The translations under genes were made by a program, and so were the position numbers. Positions 19,238 through 28,839 of a stretch of DNA of 40,983 nucleotides are shown in pieces (positions within the stretch are counted from its first letter, which is position 1; every line of letters begins with the position of its first letter). Below the pieces are notes generated by a model, which saw only the letters and a list, made by a program, of their open reading frames with translations, had not been told where the DNA came from and ran no database searches. This DNA is from an uncultured Clostridiaceae bacterium (GTDB taxonomy: Bacteria; Bacillota; Clostridia; TANB77; CAG-508), in NCBI GenBank assembly GCA_948444845.1, contig CAOJVB010000014.1, forward strand, positions 1 to 40,983, read 5' to 3'.

Positions 19238-19933
19238 ATGAAAGTACTATTAATAATACCAGCATATAACGAGGCAGAAAATATAGAGAAAACAGTAAAA
19301 GATGTGGTAACAAATACAAATTATGATTATATAGTTATAAATGACTGTTCAAAGGATAATACAAAAGAAGTATGTGAAAGAAATAACTTTCACATGCTTT
19401 CACTACCTATAAATTATGGCTTAACATCAGCCATACAAGTAGGAATGAAATATGCATATCAAAATAATTATGATATAGCAATTCAATTTGATGGAGATGG
19501 TCAACATCAAGCAAAATATTTAAAAGACTTAGTAAAAGAAATAGAAAGTGGCAATTGTGAAATTGCAATAGGTTCAAGATTTGTAAATAAAAAGAAACCT
19601 TTTTCATTAAGAATGTTTGGAAGTATGATAATATCAATATGTATAAAATTAGTAACTGGTAAAAAGGTAAAGGATACTTCATCAGGAATGAGAGCCTATA
19701 ATAAATATGCAATAGAACAATTTGCTAAAAATCATAGCTTAACGCCAGAACCAGATACGTTAGTATATATGATGAAAAAAGGAATGACAGTAAAAGAAGT
19801 GCAAGTAGAAATGAGCGAAAGAGAATTTGGAGAAAGTTATTTAACACTTTTTAAATCAGCAGAATATATGCTAAATGTTGTATTTTCAATTTTGTTTATT
19901 CGTTCTACTACTAAGAAAAAGGGAGGTAAATAA
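19238..19933 (+). CDS. Family 2 glycosyltransferase (dolichyl-phosphate-mannose-synthase-like)
   Basis: The 231-residue GT-A protein shows LLIIPAYNEAENIEKTV, YIVINDCSKDNTKEV, NYGLTSAIQVGMKYA and the FDGDGQH metal motif, typical of enzymes moving a sugar onto polyprenyl phosphate. It has no long C-terminal transmembrane pair. It is followed 1 base later by a DUF2304 membrane protein, a pair commonly seen together, where the small membrane protein presumably helps to anchor the enzyme. The start follows GAGGAG. The donor sugar cannot be told from sequence. Confidence 0.87.
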   Translation: MKVLLIIPAYNEAENIEKTVKDVVTNTNYDYIVINDCSKDNTKEVCERNNFHMLSLPINYGLTSAIQVGMKYAYQNNYDIAIQFDGDGQHQAKYLKDLVKEIESGNCEIAIGSRFVNKKKPFSLRMFGSMIISICIKLVTGKKVKDTSSGMRAYNKYAIEQFAKNHSLTPEPDTLVYMMKKGMTVKEVQVEMSEREFGESYLTLFKSAEYMLNVVFSILFIRSTTKKKGGK

Positions 19934-19934
19934 A

Positions 19935-20276
19935 ATGTCAATAACATTAAGAGTATTATTAATTATAGCTTCATTTTTTTCTTTTCTATTATGTTTAAAA
20001 AGAATAAAACAAGAAAAATTGAAAATAACAAATTCAGTTGTATGGATGTTAGGTAGTTTATCATTAGTATTAATGGCGGTATTTTCAAATGTAGTAGAAT
20101 GGATAGCTGTAAAACTTGGATTTATTGCACCAGTTAACTTTGTTTTTTTAGTAATGATAGCATTTTTATTAATGCAAACTTTTATAGATAATATTAGAAT
20201 ATCAGCATTAAATGAAAAAATAAAAGATTTAAATCACTATATAGCTTTAAAAGAACTAGAAGATGAAGATAAATAA
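19935..20276 (+). CDS. DUF2304 small membrane protein
   Basis: A 113-residue protein with three hydrophobic segments (residues 5-20, about 34-50 and 62-80) and a charged C-terminal helix (NEKIKDLNHYIALKELEDEDK). The size, topology and the LxxxLKRIKQEKLKI loop match the DUF2304 family, whose genes typically follow a DPM1-like glycosyltransferase, as here. The ATG at 19935 follows GGGAGG, which lies in the end of the preceding gene, so translation is coupled. It may form a membrane anchor for the neighbouring enzyme (inference). Confidence 0.75.
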   Translation: MSITLRVLLIIASFFSFLLCLKRIKQEKLKITNSVVWMLGSLSLVLMAVFSNVVEWIAVKLGFIAPVNFVFLVMIAFLLMQTFIDNIRISALNEKIKDLNHYIALKELEDEDK

Positions 20277-20295
20277 TATAAAGGAGAAAGAAAAA

Positions 20296-21417
20296 GTGAG
20301 AATAGGAATAGATTTAACATGGCTTAAGCCTCAAAAGTCAGGAGGAGTAGAATCGTATGCTAAAAACTTGTTAGATGGATTTGTTAAATTAGAAGATGAT
20401 AATGAATATGTACTATTTTTAGCAAAAGATAATAGTCAATATTTAACTGATTATTTTAAAAACGATAAATTTACGTTTGTTACTTGTAATACATATGCTG
20501 AAAAAGTTAAACAACACTTAATATGGCAAAACCTTTTTGAATATAGAATACTAAGAAAGAATAATATAGATTTTTGTTTTTTTCCAGTATATGAAATGCC
20601 AATATATAAATGTAAAAAAATAAAAAATGTAACAACAATTTGTGATATTCAAGCATACCATTATCCAGAATATTTTTCGCAATTAGAAAATATATGGTTC
20701 AGGATTGGATGGCAAAGAGCAATTTTATGTTCTAATAAAATAGTTGCAATAACAGACTACACAAAACAAGATTTAATGGAACACTTTAAACATAAAAATA
20801 ATATAGAAACAATATATGTTCCAATTACATTGAAAGATTCAGAAATAGAAGATTTTAATTTGATAAAAGAAAAATATGATATAGAACAAAATGAGTATTA
20901 TTATACAGTTTCATCAATGTATAAACACAAAAATTTAATTACACTAATAAAAATGATGAAAGAACTAAAAAATAAAGATTTAAAGATACCAAAAAAACTA
21001 GTTATTTCAGGAGTAGGCGGACCAAATAAAGAAAAATTAATAGAAACCATAAAACAGATGGGGGTTGAAGAAAATATTGTTATAACTAACTTTGTTTCAA
21101 ATAGTGAAAGAAATTCACTAATAAAAAATAGCAATGTATTCCTATTTCCTAGTATATTTGAAGGATTCGGAATGCCACCAATAGAGGCAATGAATTTAGG
21201 AACAAAAGTTATAACAACAAATTGTACATCTATACCAGAAGTTACTAAAGGCAAATGTAATTATGTACAAGATCCATTTAACGAAAAAGAGTGGATAGAA
21301 GAAATAGAAAAAGTTCAAAATGATAAGCCAGAAAAAATTACATTTGATGAATATAACAATGAAATAATAGCTAGAAAATATTTAGATTTATTTTATGAAA
21401 TAAATAAAAGAAAGTGA
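20296..21417 (+). CDS. Family 4 glycosyltransferase
   Basis: A GT-B fold retaining glycosyltransferase for surface glycan assembly. The N-terminal IGIDLTWLKPQKSGGVESYAKNLL contains the acceptor-side glycine loop. The C-terminal half carries YTVSSMYKHKNLITLI, GVGGPNKEKL, FVSNSERNSLIKNSNVFLFPSIFEGFGMPPIEAMNLG (donor-binding E-x7-E region) and IPEVTKG. The GTG at 20296 is chosen because AAGGAG is 9 bases upstream; an in-frame ATG at 20263 would overlap the previous gene and has no ribosome-binding site. The length of about 373 residues is normal. It stops at TGA, overlapping closely with the flippase start, which confirms that TGA is a normal stop in this genome. Confidence 0.87.
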   Translation: MRIGIDLTWLKPQKSGGVESYAKNLLDGFVKLEDDNEYVLFLAKDNSQYLTDYFKNDKFTFVTCNTYAEKVKQHLIWQNLFEYRILRKNNIDFCFFPVYEMPIYKCKKIKNVTTICDIQAYHYPEYFSQLENIWFRIGWQRAILCSNKIVAITDYTKQDLMEHFKHKNNIETIYVPITLKDSEIEDFNLIKEKYDIEQNEYYYTVSSMYKHKNLITLIKMMKELKNKDLKIPKKLVISGVGGPNKEKLIETIKQMGVEENIVITNFVSNSERNSLIKNSNVFLFPSIFEGFGMPPIEAMNLGTKVITTNCTSIPEVTKGKCNYVQDPFNEKEWIEEIEKVQNDKPEKITFDEYNNEIIARKYLDLFYEINKRK

Positions 21418-21418
21418 T

Positions 21419-22664
21419 ATGATGGAAAAAAATATACGAAGAAAAAATGTAATATGGAATATAATAGGAGCAACGGCTAACGCATTTAATTCATTATTTT
21501 TTGCAGTTATTGTAACAAGAATAAATGGAGTAAATGATGCAGGTATATTTACATACTCATTTGCAACAGCATGTTTACTTTATATGATAGGAGTATATGC
21601 AGGAAGAACCTTCCAAGTAACAGATGTTAGTAAAAAAAATTCAGATACAGACTATATTTATAATAGAATAATAACTTGTATAATTATGATATTAGTTTCA
21701 GTAGGCTTTGTAATAATAAAAGGATATGATATATATAAATGTATAATATTTATACTATTATGCTTGTTTAAATGTATAGAAGCCTTTTCAGAAGTTTTAT
21801 ATGGTGTAATTCAAAAAAATGGTTATTTATATAAAGTCCGGAATATCGATGTTTATAAAAGCAATTATAGCAGTGATATTATTTACAATAATAGATATAA
21901 TAACCAAAAATCTAGTAATATCATGTATTAGTATTATAGTAGTTAATGTAAGTTTTATACTTTTATATGATTGCAAAAATATAAAACAAGTGAATTTAAT
22001 TAAAACTAAATTTTCAAACAATGCTAATTTTAGATTATTTAAAATAGGCTTTTTTACATTTGTACTTACATTTTTAGGAATATATTTAATAAATGCACCA
22101 AGATATGCAATAGATGATATACTAACAAATGATTTACAAACAATATTTGGAATAATAATAATGCCAGCAACATTTATGGGACTTTTAGGCCAATATATTA
22201 TTCAACCATGTCTAACTAAAATTTCAGAAGATATAGAAAACAAAAAATATAAAAGTTTAAAAAGTATAATAAGAAAATTAGTAATAATGATAATAGTTTT
22301 AGGAATATTAGTAACTTTAGTCGCAAGTTTTCTAGAAGTACCTGTATTAGAAATAGTATATGGTATTGAACTAAATAATTATTTTGAAAGTATGATGATA
22401 ATAATAGTAGGGTCTATATTATATAGTTTAAGTACAATATTGTCTGCAATATTAATAGCAATGAGAAAAACATCATACCAAGCAATAATATATACTATAA
22501 CATCAGTCATCGCAACAATTATGGCATACAAATTAGTAGAAAGAATGCAAATAAAAGGTGCAAGTATTACGTATTTTATAACAATGTTAATAGTATGTGC
22601 TGCATTTTTAATTTATACAACTATTAATATGAAAAAATATAAAAGGGAATGGGAAAGCGAATGA
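21419..22664 (+). CDS. Polysaccharide flippase (Wzx/RfbX-like, MOP superfamily), one CGG +1 shift
   Basis: The protein flips lipid-linked oligosaccharide across the membrane. Read with C21839 skipped it is 414 residues with about 12 hydrophobic segments, the usual Wzx size; read literally it breaks at 21841 into two halves. The N-terminus (KNVIWNIIGATANAFNSLFFAVIVTR) and LYGVIQKNGYLYKVGIS are characteristic of the family; the shift restores the glycine in the latter. Helices continue to AAFLIYTTINM. ATG candidates lie at 21419 and 21422, immediately after the previous TGA. The final TGA overlaps the next start (ATGA), so translation is coupled. Having Wzx alongside Wzm/Wzt suggests two export routes. 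Confidence 0.85.
21839..21842 (+). other. CGGA +1 recoding site 7 (flippase)
   Basis: GTC CGG AAT in frame 0. Skipping one C reads GTC GGA ATA and restores KVGISMFIKA. Confidence 0.82.
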
Positions 22665-23415
22665 AAATATCAATAATAACAGTAACATATAATTCATCAA
22701 AAACATTAAAAGATACTTTAGAATCAGTATTAAAGCAAACATACAAAAATTACGAACACATTATAGTAGATGGGCTATCAAAAGACAATACTATGCAAAT
22801 TGTAAAAGAATATGAAGAAAAATATAATGGAAAATTAAGATATATTAGCGAAGAAGATTCAGGGTTATATGATGCGATGAATAAAGGAATTAAAATGGCA
22901 GCAGGAGATATAATTGGAATACTAAATTCAGATGATATATATGCTCATGAAAATGTATTACAAGAAATAGTAGAAAAGTTTAAAGAAACAAATTGCACAC
23001 GGAACATATGCAAACCTAATATTTATGGATGAAGAAACAATGAGTAAACCTCAAAGAATTTGGAATTCACCAAATGGAAAACTAGAAAATGGTTGGCACC
23101 CAGCACATCCTACACTATACTTGAAAAAAGAAGTATATGATAAAATAGGAGTATTCAATTTAAAATACAAAATAGCAGCAGATTATGATTTTATGATAAG
23201 AACAATTAAAGATAAAACCATAAAATTAGAATATATAAATGATTATATTATATATATGAGAGCAGGCGGAAAAAGTACTTGCCGGAATTAAAGGTTATAT
23301 AAAAAATTTAAAAGAAGCGAATATAGTTTTGAAAGATAATAAAATAAAACATCCTTATATAGTAAATATAAAAAGGATATTAAAAACTATAAAACAAATG
23401 TTAAAATCAAAATAA
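22661..23415 (+). CDS. Family 2 glycosyltransferase (WcaA/colanic-acid-like), two CGG +1 shifts
   Basis: Three literal pieces (22649, 23025 and an end beyond 23291) join as one 250-residue protein when C23000 and C23283 are skipped. Motifs are ISIITVTYNSSKTLKDTLESVLKQTY, IVDGLSKDNT, SEEDSGLYDAMNKGI and ILNSDDIYAHENVL (DD-type metal site). The first shift restores CTGTYANLIFMDEE, where homologues have a conserved glycine-strand. GWHPAHPTLYLKK and KIAADYDFMIR follow. The second shift restores the C-terminal MRAGGKSTCGIKGYIKN region, which closely follows the family pattern GGxSTxGLK. The ATG overlaps the flippase TGA. A true stop TAA is at 23413. Confidence 0.87.
23000..23003 (+). other. CGGA +1 recoding site 8 (WcaA-like, first)
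   Basis: ACA CGG AAC in frame 0. Skipping C23000 reads ACA GGA ACA, giving CTGTYANLIF. Confidence 0.85.
23283..23286 (+). other. CGGA +1 recoding site 9 (WcaA-like, second)
   Basis: TGC CGG AAT TAA in frame 0. Skipping one C reads TGC GGA ATT AAA and extends the protein through its normal C-terminus to 23415. Confidence 0.85.
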
Positions 23416-23451
23416 AATTGATTCATAAAAATAAAAAAGGAGAAAATTTAA

Positions 23452-24465
23452 ATGAAAAGTGCGTTAATCACAGGAATAACAGGACAAGATGGTTCTTACT
23501 TAGCAGAATTACTATTAGAAAAAGGATATAAAGTATATGGTCTAGTTAGGAGAAAAAGTAAGTTAGATTTAAACAACATAGAACATCTAAAAGAAAAAGT
23601 AGAAATTATATATGGAGATATGACAGACTTATCTTCATTAATTAGAGTAATGAAAATTTCTAATGCAGACGAAGTATACAACTTAGCTGCTCAATCGTTT
23701 GTTGCAACATCTTGGGAATCACCTATAACAACAGCACAAATAGATGCTCTAGGAGTAACAAATATGTTAGAAGCAATAAAAACAGTAAATCCTAAAGCAA
23801 GGTTTTATCAAGCCTCTACAAGTGAAATGTTTGGGTTAGTACAAGAAATACCACAAAAAGAAACAACACCTTTTTATCCTAGAAGTCCATATGGTGTTGC
23901 AAAATTATATGGGCATTGGATAACTAAAAATTATAGAGAAAGCTATGGATTATATGCTTGTTCAGGAATACTATTTAATCATGAATCAGAAAGAAGAGGC
24001 GAAGAGTTTGTTACAAGAAAAATAACAAAAGCAGTAGCTAGAATAAAAAATGGACTGCAAGAAGTATTAGAACTAGGAAACTTAGATGCCCAAAGAGATT
24101 GGGGACATTCAAAAGACTATGTAGAAGCTATGTGGTTAATGCTACAACAAGAAGAGCCAGATGACTATGTAATTTCAACAGGAGAAACACACCCAGTAAG
24201 AGAATTTGTAACTTTAGCTTTTAAAGCAACGGGAATGGAACTTGAATGGCATGGAAAAGGTGAAAATGAATATGCAACATTAAAAGGAACAGATAAAGTC
24301 TTAGTAAAAGTAAATCCTAAATTTTATAGACCAGCAGAAGTAGAGCTACTTATAGGAAACTGTTCAAAAGCAGAAAATAAATTAGGCTGGAAAAGAAAAA
24401 TTAGTTATGAACAATTAGTAACATTAATGGTAGAAAATGATATGAAATTAATAGAGAATAAGTAG
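23452..24465 (+). CDS. gmd: GDP-mannose 4,6-dehydratase
   Basis: Gmd makes GDP-4-keto-6-deoxy-D-mannose, the precursor of GDP-D-rhamnose, GDP-L-fucose and related sugars. The extended SDR fold starts [23 protein letters not shown] (NADP-binding glycines), with [20 protein letters not shown], the catalytic [21 protein letters not shown] (Tyr-x3-Lys) and [17 protein letters not shown], all diagnostic for Gmd. At 337 residues it is slightly shorter than enterobacterial Gmd, as usual in Firmicutes. The start follows AAGGAG. It is paired with the reductase gene 7 bases downstream. No CGG occurs in frame. Confidence 0.95.
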   Translation: MKSALITGITGQDGSYLAELLLEKGYKVYGLVRRKSKLDLNNIEHLKEKVEIIYGDMTDLSSLIRVMKISNADEVYNLAAQSFVATSWESPITTAQIDALGVTNMLEAIKTVNPKARFYQASTSEMFGLVQEIPQKETTPFYPRSPYGVAKLYGHWITKNYRESYGLYACSGILFNHESERRGEEFVTRKITKAVARIKNGLQEVLELGNLDAQRDWGHSKDYVEAMWLMLQQEEPDDYVISTGETHPVREFVTLAFKATGMELEWHGKGENEYATLKGTDKVLVKVNPKFYRPAEVELLIGNCSKAENKLGWKRKISYEQLVTLMVENDMKLIENK

Positions 24466-24472
24466 GTGAAGA

Positions 24473-25423
24473 ATGAAAAAAGTATTAATTATAGGAGCAT
24501 GTGGATTTGTTGGGAACTACTTAATAAAAGAATTAAAAAGTAATGAGTATGAAGTATTTGCATGTGATTTAAATAAAAAAGATGACATAGATAATGAAAC
24601 TAAATTTTATAATCTAGACATTACAAACAAAGAACAAGTAGAAGAAACAATAGAAAATATAAAGCCAGATTATATAGTTAATTTAGCAGCAATAAGCTCA
24701 GTAGGGCTATCGTGGAATATCCCTGAAAAAACAATAAATGTAAATGTAATAGGAACAATAAATATTCTAGAAGCAGTACATAAAAAATGTCCTAAATGTA
24801 AAATATTATTAATAGGATCTGCTGAAGAATATGCCCCTAAAATGGAACCATTAAAAGAAGAAGATACAATAATTGGAAGTAATCCATATGGAATTTCTAA
24901 AATTGCACAAGAAAATTTTGCAAGATTATATAAAGAAAAATATAATTTAAATATAGTATGCACTCGTTCATTTAACCATACAGGAATAGGACAACAAGCA
25001 CAATTTGTTATACCAAGCTTCTGCAAACAAATTGCTGAAATAGAGAAAAGTAATTGTAAAAGTGGAAGAATTTATGTTGGAAATTTATCAGCATATAGAG
25101 ATTTTTCAGATGTTAAAGATATAGTAAAAGTATATAGATTATTATTAGAAAATGAAACAGAAGAAATGATATATAATGTTGGTTCAGGAAAAACATACAA
25201 AATAGAAGATTTACTAAAATATATAATATCACTTTCAAGTAAAGAAATAGAAATAGTAGTTGATAAAAATAAAATGAGACCAATAGATATACCATATATA
25301 TGTTGTGACAATACAAAAATATCAAAATATTTTGATAATACAGACATAAAAGTGACAATAAAAGAAATGTATGAATACTTTGAAAAAGAATACGATAATA
25401 AAACTAACAAATCAATAGTATAG
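24473..25423 (+). CDS. GDP-4-dehydro-6-deoxy-D-mannose reductase-like epimerase (Rmd type)
   Basis: An extended SDR protein with VLIIGACGFVGNYLIKEL, YNLDITN, NLAAISSVGLSWNIPEKT, SAEEYAP and NPYGISKIAQENFA (Tyr-x3-Lys), then TRSFNHTGIGQQAQFVIPSFCKQIA. The last two segments are typical of Rmd, which reduces the Gmd product to GDP-D-rhamnose; fucose synthases differ there. At 316 residues it has the usual size. The gene is adjacent to gmd with AGGTGAAG before the ATG, so the pair probably supplies GDP-D-rhamnose to the locus. GDP-6-deoxy-talose synthesis by a related enzyme cannot be excluded. Confidence 0.82.
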   Translation: MKKVLIIGACGFVGNYLIKELKSNEYEVFACDLNKKDDIDNETKFYNLDITNKEQVEETIENIKPDYIVNLAAISSVGLSWNIPEKTINVNVIGTINILEAVHKKCPKCKILLIGSAEEYAPKMEPLKEEDTIIGSNPYGISKIAQENFARLYKEKYNLNIVCTRSFNHTGIGQQAQFVIPSFCKQIAEIEKSNCKSGRIYVGNLSAYRDFSDVKDIVKVYRLLLENETEEMIYNVGSGKTYKIEDLLKYIISLSSKEIEIVVDKNKMRPIDIPYICCDNTKISKYFDNTDIKVTIKEMYEYFEKEYDNKTNKSIV

Positions 25424-25436
25424 GGAAGGAATAAAA

Positions 25437-27341
25437 ATGTTACTATTAATAACAATATCAAGATATCTGCTACTATATTTGATAATAATATCAGGAAGCA
25501 TATTTATAGCAGATAAAGCAAACAAAAAGATAGAAAAATGTATAGCACCTAATATAGCTATAATAATTTTAACATTATACATATTTGGAATGTTTGAAAT
25601 ATTAAAATATGGAGTATATATAATTGGAGTTACCAATATTTTATTAGGAATATATACAATAATAAAGAAATGGAAGGACAAAGAAAATTTAAAAGAAAAA
25701 GTATTAACATCAGGTTTCGTATTTTTTAGTATAACATTTTTTATATTAATGATAACTACATACAATAAGAACTTAGTAGATTATGATCACTATTTATATA
25801 GAAGCTTTAACACAAAAGTAATGTATTATACAGACTGTATAAGTAGAGGTTTTCAAGCATTATACCCACCAGCAATAAATTTATTAGAATACTTTTTTAT
25901 GAAAATATTAGGTATGTATGTACAGGGAATAGAAGCGTTTGCAGTACAAATGTTAGGATTTTCACTATTAATACCACTATTTGATAGAAAGCAAAATACA
26001 AAATTTATAAATTGGATTATAACAATTGCAATAGTTTGTATTCCAGCAATTTTAGCAAATTTAATATTTTATGAAAGTGCATATCCAGACGCATTACTAG
26101 GTTTAATAATAGGATATAGTATGTATATATTATTAACAGAACAAAACAACAAATTTAAAACATTTTCAGTAGCTTTAATATTATCAGTTGCAACAATAAC
26201 TAAACCAGCAGGTTTTTATATTACAGCAATTATAATAGGAATGTACCTATTAGTACAATTGCTAAATAACAAATGTAATAAAAAAGAAAATATAAAAAAA
26301 TTCTTCAAATCAAAGGAATTTAAAATAATACTTATATTAATATTATTAGTAGTATTTACATTTTTATCATGGAAAATATTTGTAAGAGTAAATAGTAAAT
26401 ATAACAAAGGAGTAAGAGGAACGGATACAGCAAGAGTAGGAGAAAGTAGTATAAACTATACACTAAAAAGTATTTTAACTACAACATTGGGATATTATGA
26501 AGAAAACCATGATTCAGCAGACTCAAACAATGACTTAATACCTAAAATATATGCTTCATATGCAACTATGGCACCAATAAGAATAACAATGTATGGTGTT
26601 ATAGCAATAATAGCCATAAGTTCAATAATAATATATAAATATGTTATAAAAGAAGAAAATAAAAAGAAATATGCAAATGAGGTAATAGCTTTAACAGTAG
26701 GTTTAGCAATATATATAATATTTTTACAACTATCATATATATTAAAATTTTCAACACAAGAGATGTTAGGTCATAATGGCTTAAATAGATATTTACCAAC
26801 ATACTTACTAGGAATGATATATTTTATAGTAGCACTAGCAATAAAAAATATGGAAGAAAGTAAAACAAGAAAAGTAAACTATATAATACTACTTAGTATA
26901 ATAATAGCATTTACAAGCTTACAATCAATAGCAAATGTAAGTATAACTTCAGGAATATATAATATACAATCTATAGAATACTGTAATAATGGCAGAATAC
27001 CAGCAAATAAAATAGATAACAAAATAGAAGAAAATGCAAAAATAATAAGTATTTCTCAAAATGAAAAAACAAATATATTTAACCTAATGATAAAATATTA
27101 TTTGTATCCAAATCATGAAGTAGTAATATATAATAATATCAAAGAAGAGGCAGTAAGTAAAATAAAAGAAAGAATTATAGATGAAAACATACAATATATA
27201 TACATTGTAACACCTAATGAAAAGCTTAATAATGGTATAAAGGCAGAATTTGGACTAGAGATTAACTTAAAAGAAGAAACTTTATATAAAATACAAATAA
27301 ACGAAAATAATATAGAATTAAAAGAAGAAACCTTAGACTAA
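25437..27341 (+). CDS. Large multi-pass membrane protein, probable GT-C glycosyltransferase or polymerase
   Basis: The 634-residue protein has about 12-13 hydrophobic segments and a soluble C-terminal domain (from about residue 530). The long first outer loop contains NLVDYDHYLYRSFNTKVMYYTDCISRGFQALYPPAINLLEYFFMKIL, with an acidic dyad after the first helices as in GT-C enzymes that use polyprenyl-phosphate sugars. I do not recognise an exact family; it could equally be a surface-polymer ligase or polymerase. It follows gmd and the reductase, and shares general architecture with the genes at 15530 and 29979. The start has GGAAGG. A bidirectional terminator follows. Confidence 0.62.
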   Translation: MLLLITISRYLLLYLIIISGSIFIADKANKKIEKCIAPNIAIIILTLYIFGMFEILKYGVYIIGVTNILLGIYTIIKKWKDKENLKEKVLTSGFVFFSITFFILMITTYNKNLVDYDHYLYRSFNTKVMYYTDCISRGFQALYPPAINLLEYFFMKILGMYVQGIEAFAVQMLGFSLLIPLFDRKQNTKFINWIITIAIVCIPAILANLIFYESAYPDALLGLIIGYSMYILLTEQNNKFKTFSVALILSVATITKPAGFYITAIIIGMYLLVQLLNNKCNKKENIKKFFKSKEFKIILILILLVVFTFLSWKIFVRVNSKYNKGVRGTDTARVGESSINYTLKSILTTTLGYYEENHDSADSNNDLIPKIYASYATMAPIRITMYGVIAIIAISSIIIYKYVIKEENKKKYANEVIALTVGLAIYIIFLQLSYILKFSTQEMLGHNGLNRYLPTYLLGMIYFIVALAIKNMEESKTRKVNYIILLSIIIAFTSLQSIANVSITSGIYNIQSIEYCNNGRIPANKIDNKIEENAKIISISQNEKTNIFNLMIKYYLYPNHEVVIYNNIKEEAVSKIKERIIDENIQYIYIVTPNEKLNNGIKAEFGLEINLKEETLYKIQINENNIELKEETLD

Positions 27342-27366
27342 ATTTGGTCCAAGGTTTTCTTCTTTT
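27320..27366. terminator. Bidirectional terminator
   Basis: The AAAGAAGAAACCTT arm pairs with AAGGTTTTCTTCTTT around a short loop, with T-runs on both strands. It overlaps the 3' end of the 25437 gene and serves the convergent small gene on the other strand. Confidence 0.75.
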
Positions 27367-27553
27367 AAATACAAATGTCGATGTGGCCGAAATTTGACTT
27401 AGTCCCTGAGTTTGAGTTAAACTTCTTGCCAGTGTGGACAGGCTTTACATCTTCCACTTTTCTTCGCTCGCTTCGGCAAGCATTAACTGTGACAACGCTA
27501 GGAACTCTGTTTAAATATGTTCCAGCACAACCATAAATAATAGGATTAATCAT
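27365..27553 (-). CDS. Small unknown protein (62 residues) with strong expression signals
   Basis: I do not recognise this product. The case for a real gene is its upstream signals: on the minus strand a TTGTAT-17-TATAAT promoter (27626-27598) and a perfect AGGAGG 7 bases before the ATG. The protein starts MINPIIYGCAGTYLNRVPSVV and then becomes basic and polar (CRSERRKVEDVK, TGKKFNSNSGTK), with three cysteines in total. It has no membrane segment. The middle of the gene holds an unusually GC-rich CGAAGCGAGCGAAG string. It is convergent with the upstream polysaccharide gene and divergent from the glycosyltransferase at 27705. It may encode a peptide or be a remnant of a mobile gene. Confidence 0.5.
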   Translation of the reverse strand: MINPIIYGCAGTYLNRVPSVVTVNACRSERRKVEDVKPVHTGKKFNSNSGTKSNFGHIDICI

Positions 27554-27597
27554 AAGAAACCTCCTTATGAAACAAAGTTTAACAAGTATCTAACTAA

Positions 27598-27626
27598 ATT
27601 ATAACACAAATGTTCTAAAAATACAA
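27598..27626 (-). promoter_or_regulatory. Sigma-A promoter of the small minus-strand gene
   Basis: On the minus strand, TTGTAT (27626-27621), a 17-base spacer and a perfect TATAAT (27603-27598). Confidence 0.65.
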
Positions 27627-27633
27627 ATTATAC

Positions 27634-27662
27634 TTGCAATAAAGGCAATAAATAGATATAAT
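27634..27662 (+). promoter_or_regulatory. Sigma-A promoter of the 27705 glycosyltransferase
   Basis: TTGCAA (27634-27639), a 17-base spacer and a perfect TATAAT (27657-27662), back to back with the minus-strand promoter. Confidence 0.75.
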
Positions 27663-27704
27663 AGAGTAAATAAAATAATAGGAAGTGTTAAAAAGGAGAA
27701 GAAT

Positions 27705-28650
27705 ATGAAGAAAATAAGTATCATAATTCCAGCATATAACGAAGAAGAATCATTACCATTTTTATACGAAAGATTAGATAAATTAATGAATGAAATAGAT
27801 ACATACGAATTTGAAGTATTATTTGTAAACGATGGAAGTAAAGATAAAACAATACAAATAATAAAAGAATTAAGGCAAAAAGATAAAAGAATATGCTATG
27901 TAGACTTTTCAAGAAACTTTGGAAAAGAAATAGCAATGCTAGCAGGTTTAGACTATGCAAAAGGTGATAGCGTAATATTTATGGATGCAGACCTTCAAGA
28001 TCCACCAGAACTAATACCAGAATTAATAAAATATTGGGAAGAAGGATATGACGATGTATACGCAAGAAGAAAATCAAGAGAAGGAGAAACATGGCTAAAA
28101 AAATTCACATCAAAAATGTATTATAAAGTATTACAAGGATTAACAAGAGTGCCAATACAAAAAGACACAGGAGATTTTAGATTATTAGATAGAAGATGTG
28201 TAAATGCCCTAAAAAAACTAAGAGAATCACAAAGATGTTCAAAGTCAATGTTTAGCTGGATAGGCTACAACAAAAAAGAAGTACTATACGATAGAGACCC
28301 ACGAATTGCAGGAAAAACAAAATGGAACTACAGAAAACTAATAGACTTAGCAATAGATGGAATAACATCATTCACAACATCACCACTAAGAGTATCAACA
28401 TATTTAGCCATACCAACATTTATACTTCTAGGAGTATACTTCATATATGTAATAGCAAAATGTATAGCTACTCAAGTAGCAATACAAGCCTTCCAAGCAA
28501 TAATACTACTAATACTATTCTTCTCGGGCATACAAATAATGCTATTCCGGAATAGTAGGAGAATACCTAGGAAGAATATTCAACGAAACAAAAAACAGAC
28601 CACTATACTTCGTAAACGAATACAACGGCGAAAAAGAAACAAACGAATAA
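27705..28650 (+). CDS. Membrane-bound family 2 glycosyltransferase (GtrB/CsbB-like), one CGG +1 shift
   Basis: These enzymes attach a sugar to undecaprenyl phosphate. The N-terminal domain has ISIIIPAYNEEESLPFLYERL, FVNDGSKDKT, FSRNFGKEIAMLAGLDYA and the metal motif MDADLQDPPE, then DTGDFRLLDRRCV and IAGKTKWNYRKL. Two C-terminal transmembrane helices follow. The literal frame breaks at CGG 28548; skipping the C restores [27 protein letters not shown], the very conserved C-terminal signature. The product is 314 residues, family-typical. Without the shift, frame 0 runs through the downstream dispersed repeat to a wrong stop at 28781. The start has AAGGAG and a strong promoter. Confidence 0.9.
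28548..28551 (+). other. CGGA +1 recoding site 10 (GtrB-like)
   Basis: TTC CGG AAT in frame 0. Skipping one C reads TTC GGA ATA and restores [11 protein letters not shown]. Confidence 0.88.
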
Positions 28651-28669
28651 CAAGCAGGGCACTAGCTAT

Positions 28670-28754
28670 GGGGACGGTTCGTAATCGGAAACAAGATAGA
28701 GAAGAACTACAAGAAACAAACAAAAATAATCTGGCTAGATTAGGAACTGTCCCC
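28670..28754. repeat. 85-bp dispersed repeat, copy 2
   Basis: Same length and ends (GGGGACGGTTC, GAACTGTCCCC) as the 7492-7576 copy, with a largely conserved interior (GTAATCGGAAACAAGATAGA, CTGGCTAGATTAGG). It lies between the glycosyltransferase and ruvB. The two copies differ mainly in the middle A-rich part. Confidence 0.85.
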
Positions 28755-28839
28755 ATTGCGGAAACAAAGAAAAAAATCTAAAAAATATAATAAATACAAA
28801 TAGAATAACAATCAAAAATAGAAAAAAGGAACAAAGACC

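Noticed and set aside
28551-28781. Literal C-terminal extension of the GtrB-like protein beyond CGG 28548
   Set aside because: The extension is basic nonsense through the dispersed repeat, while the +1 frame carries the conserved [10 protein letters not shown] signature and stops at 28650.
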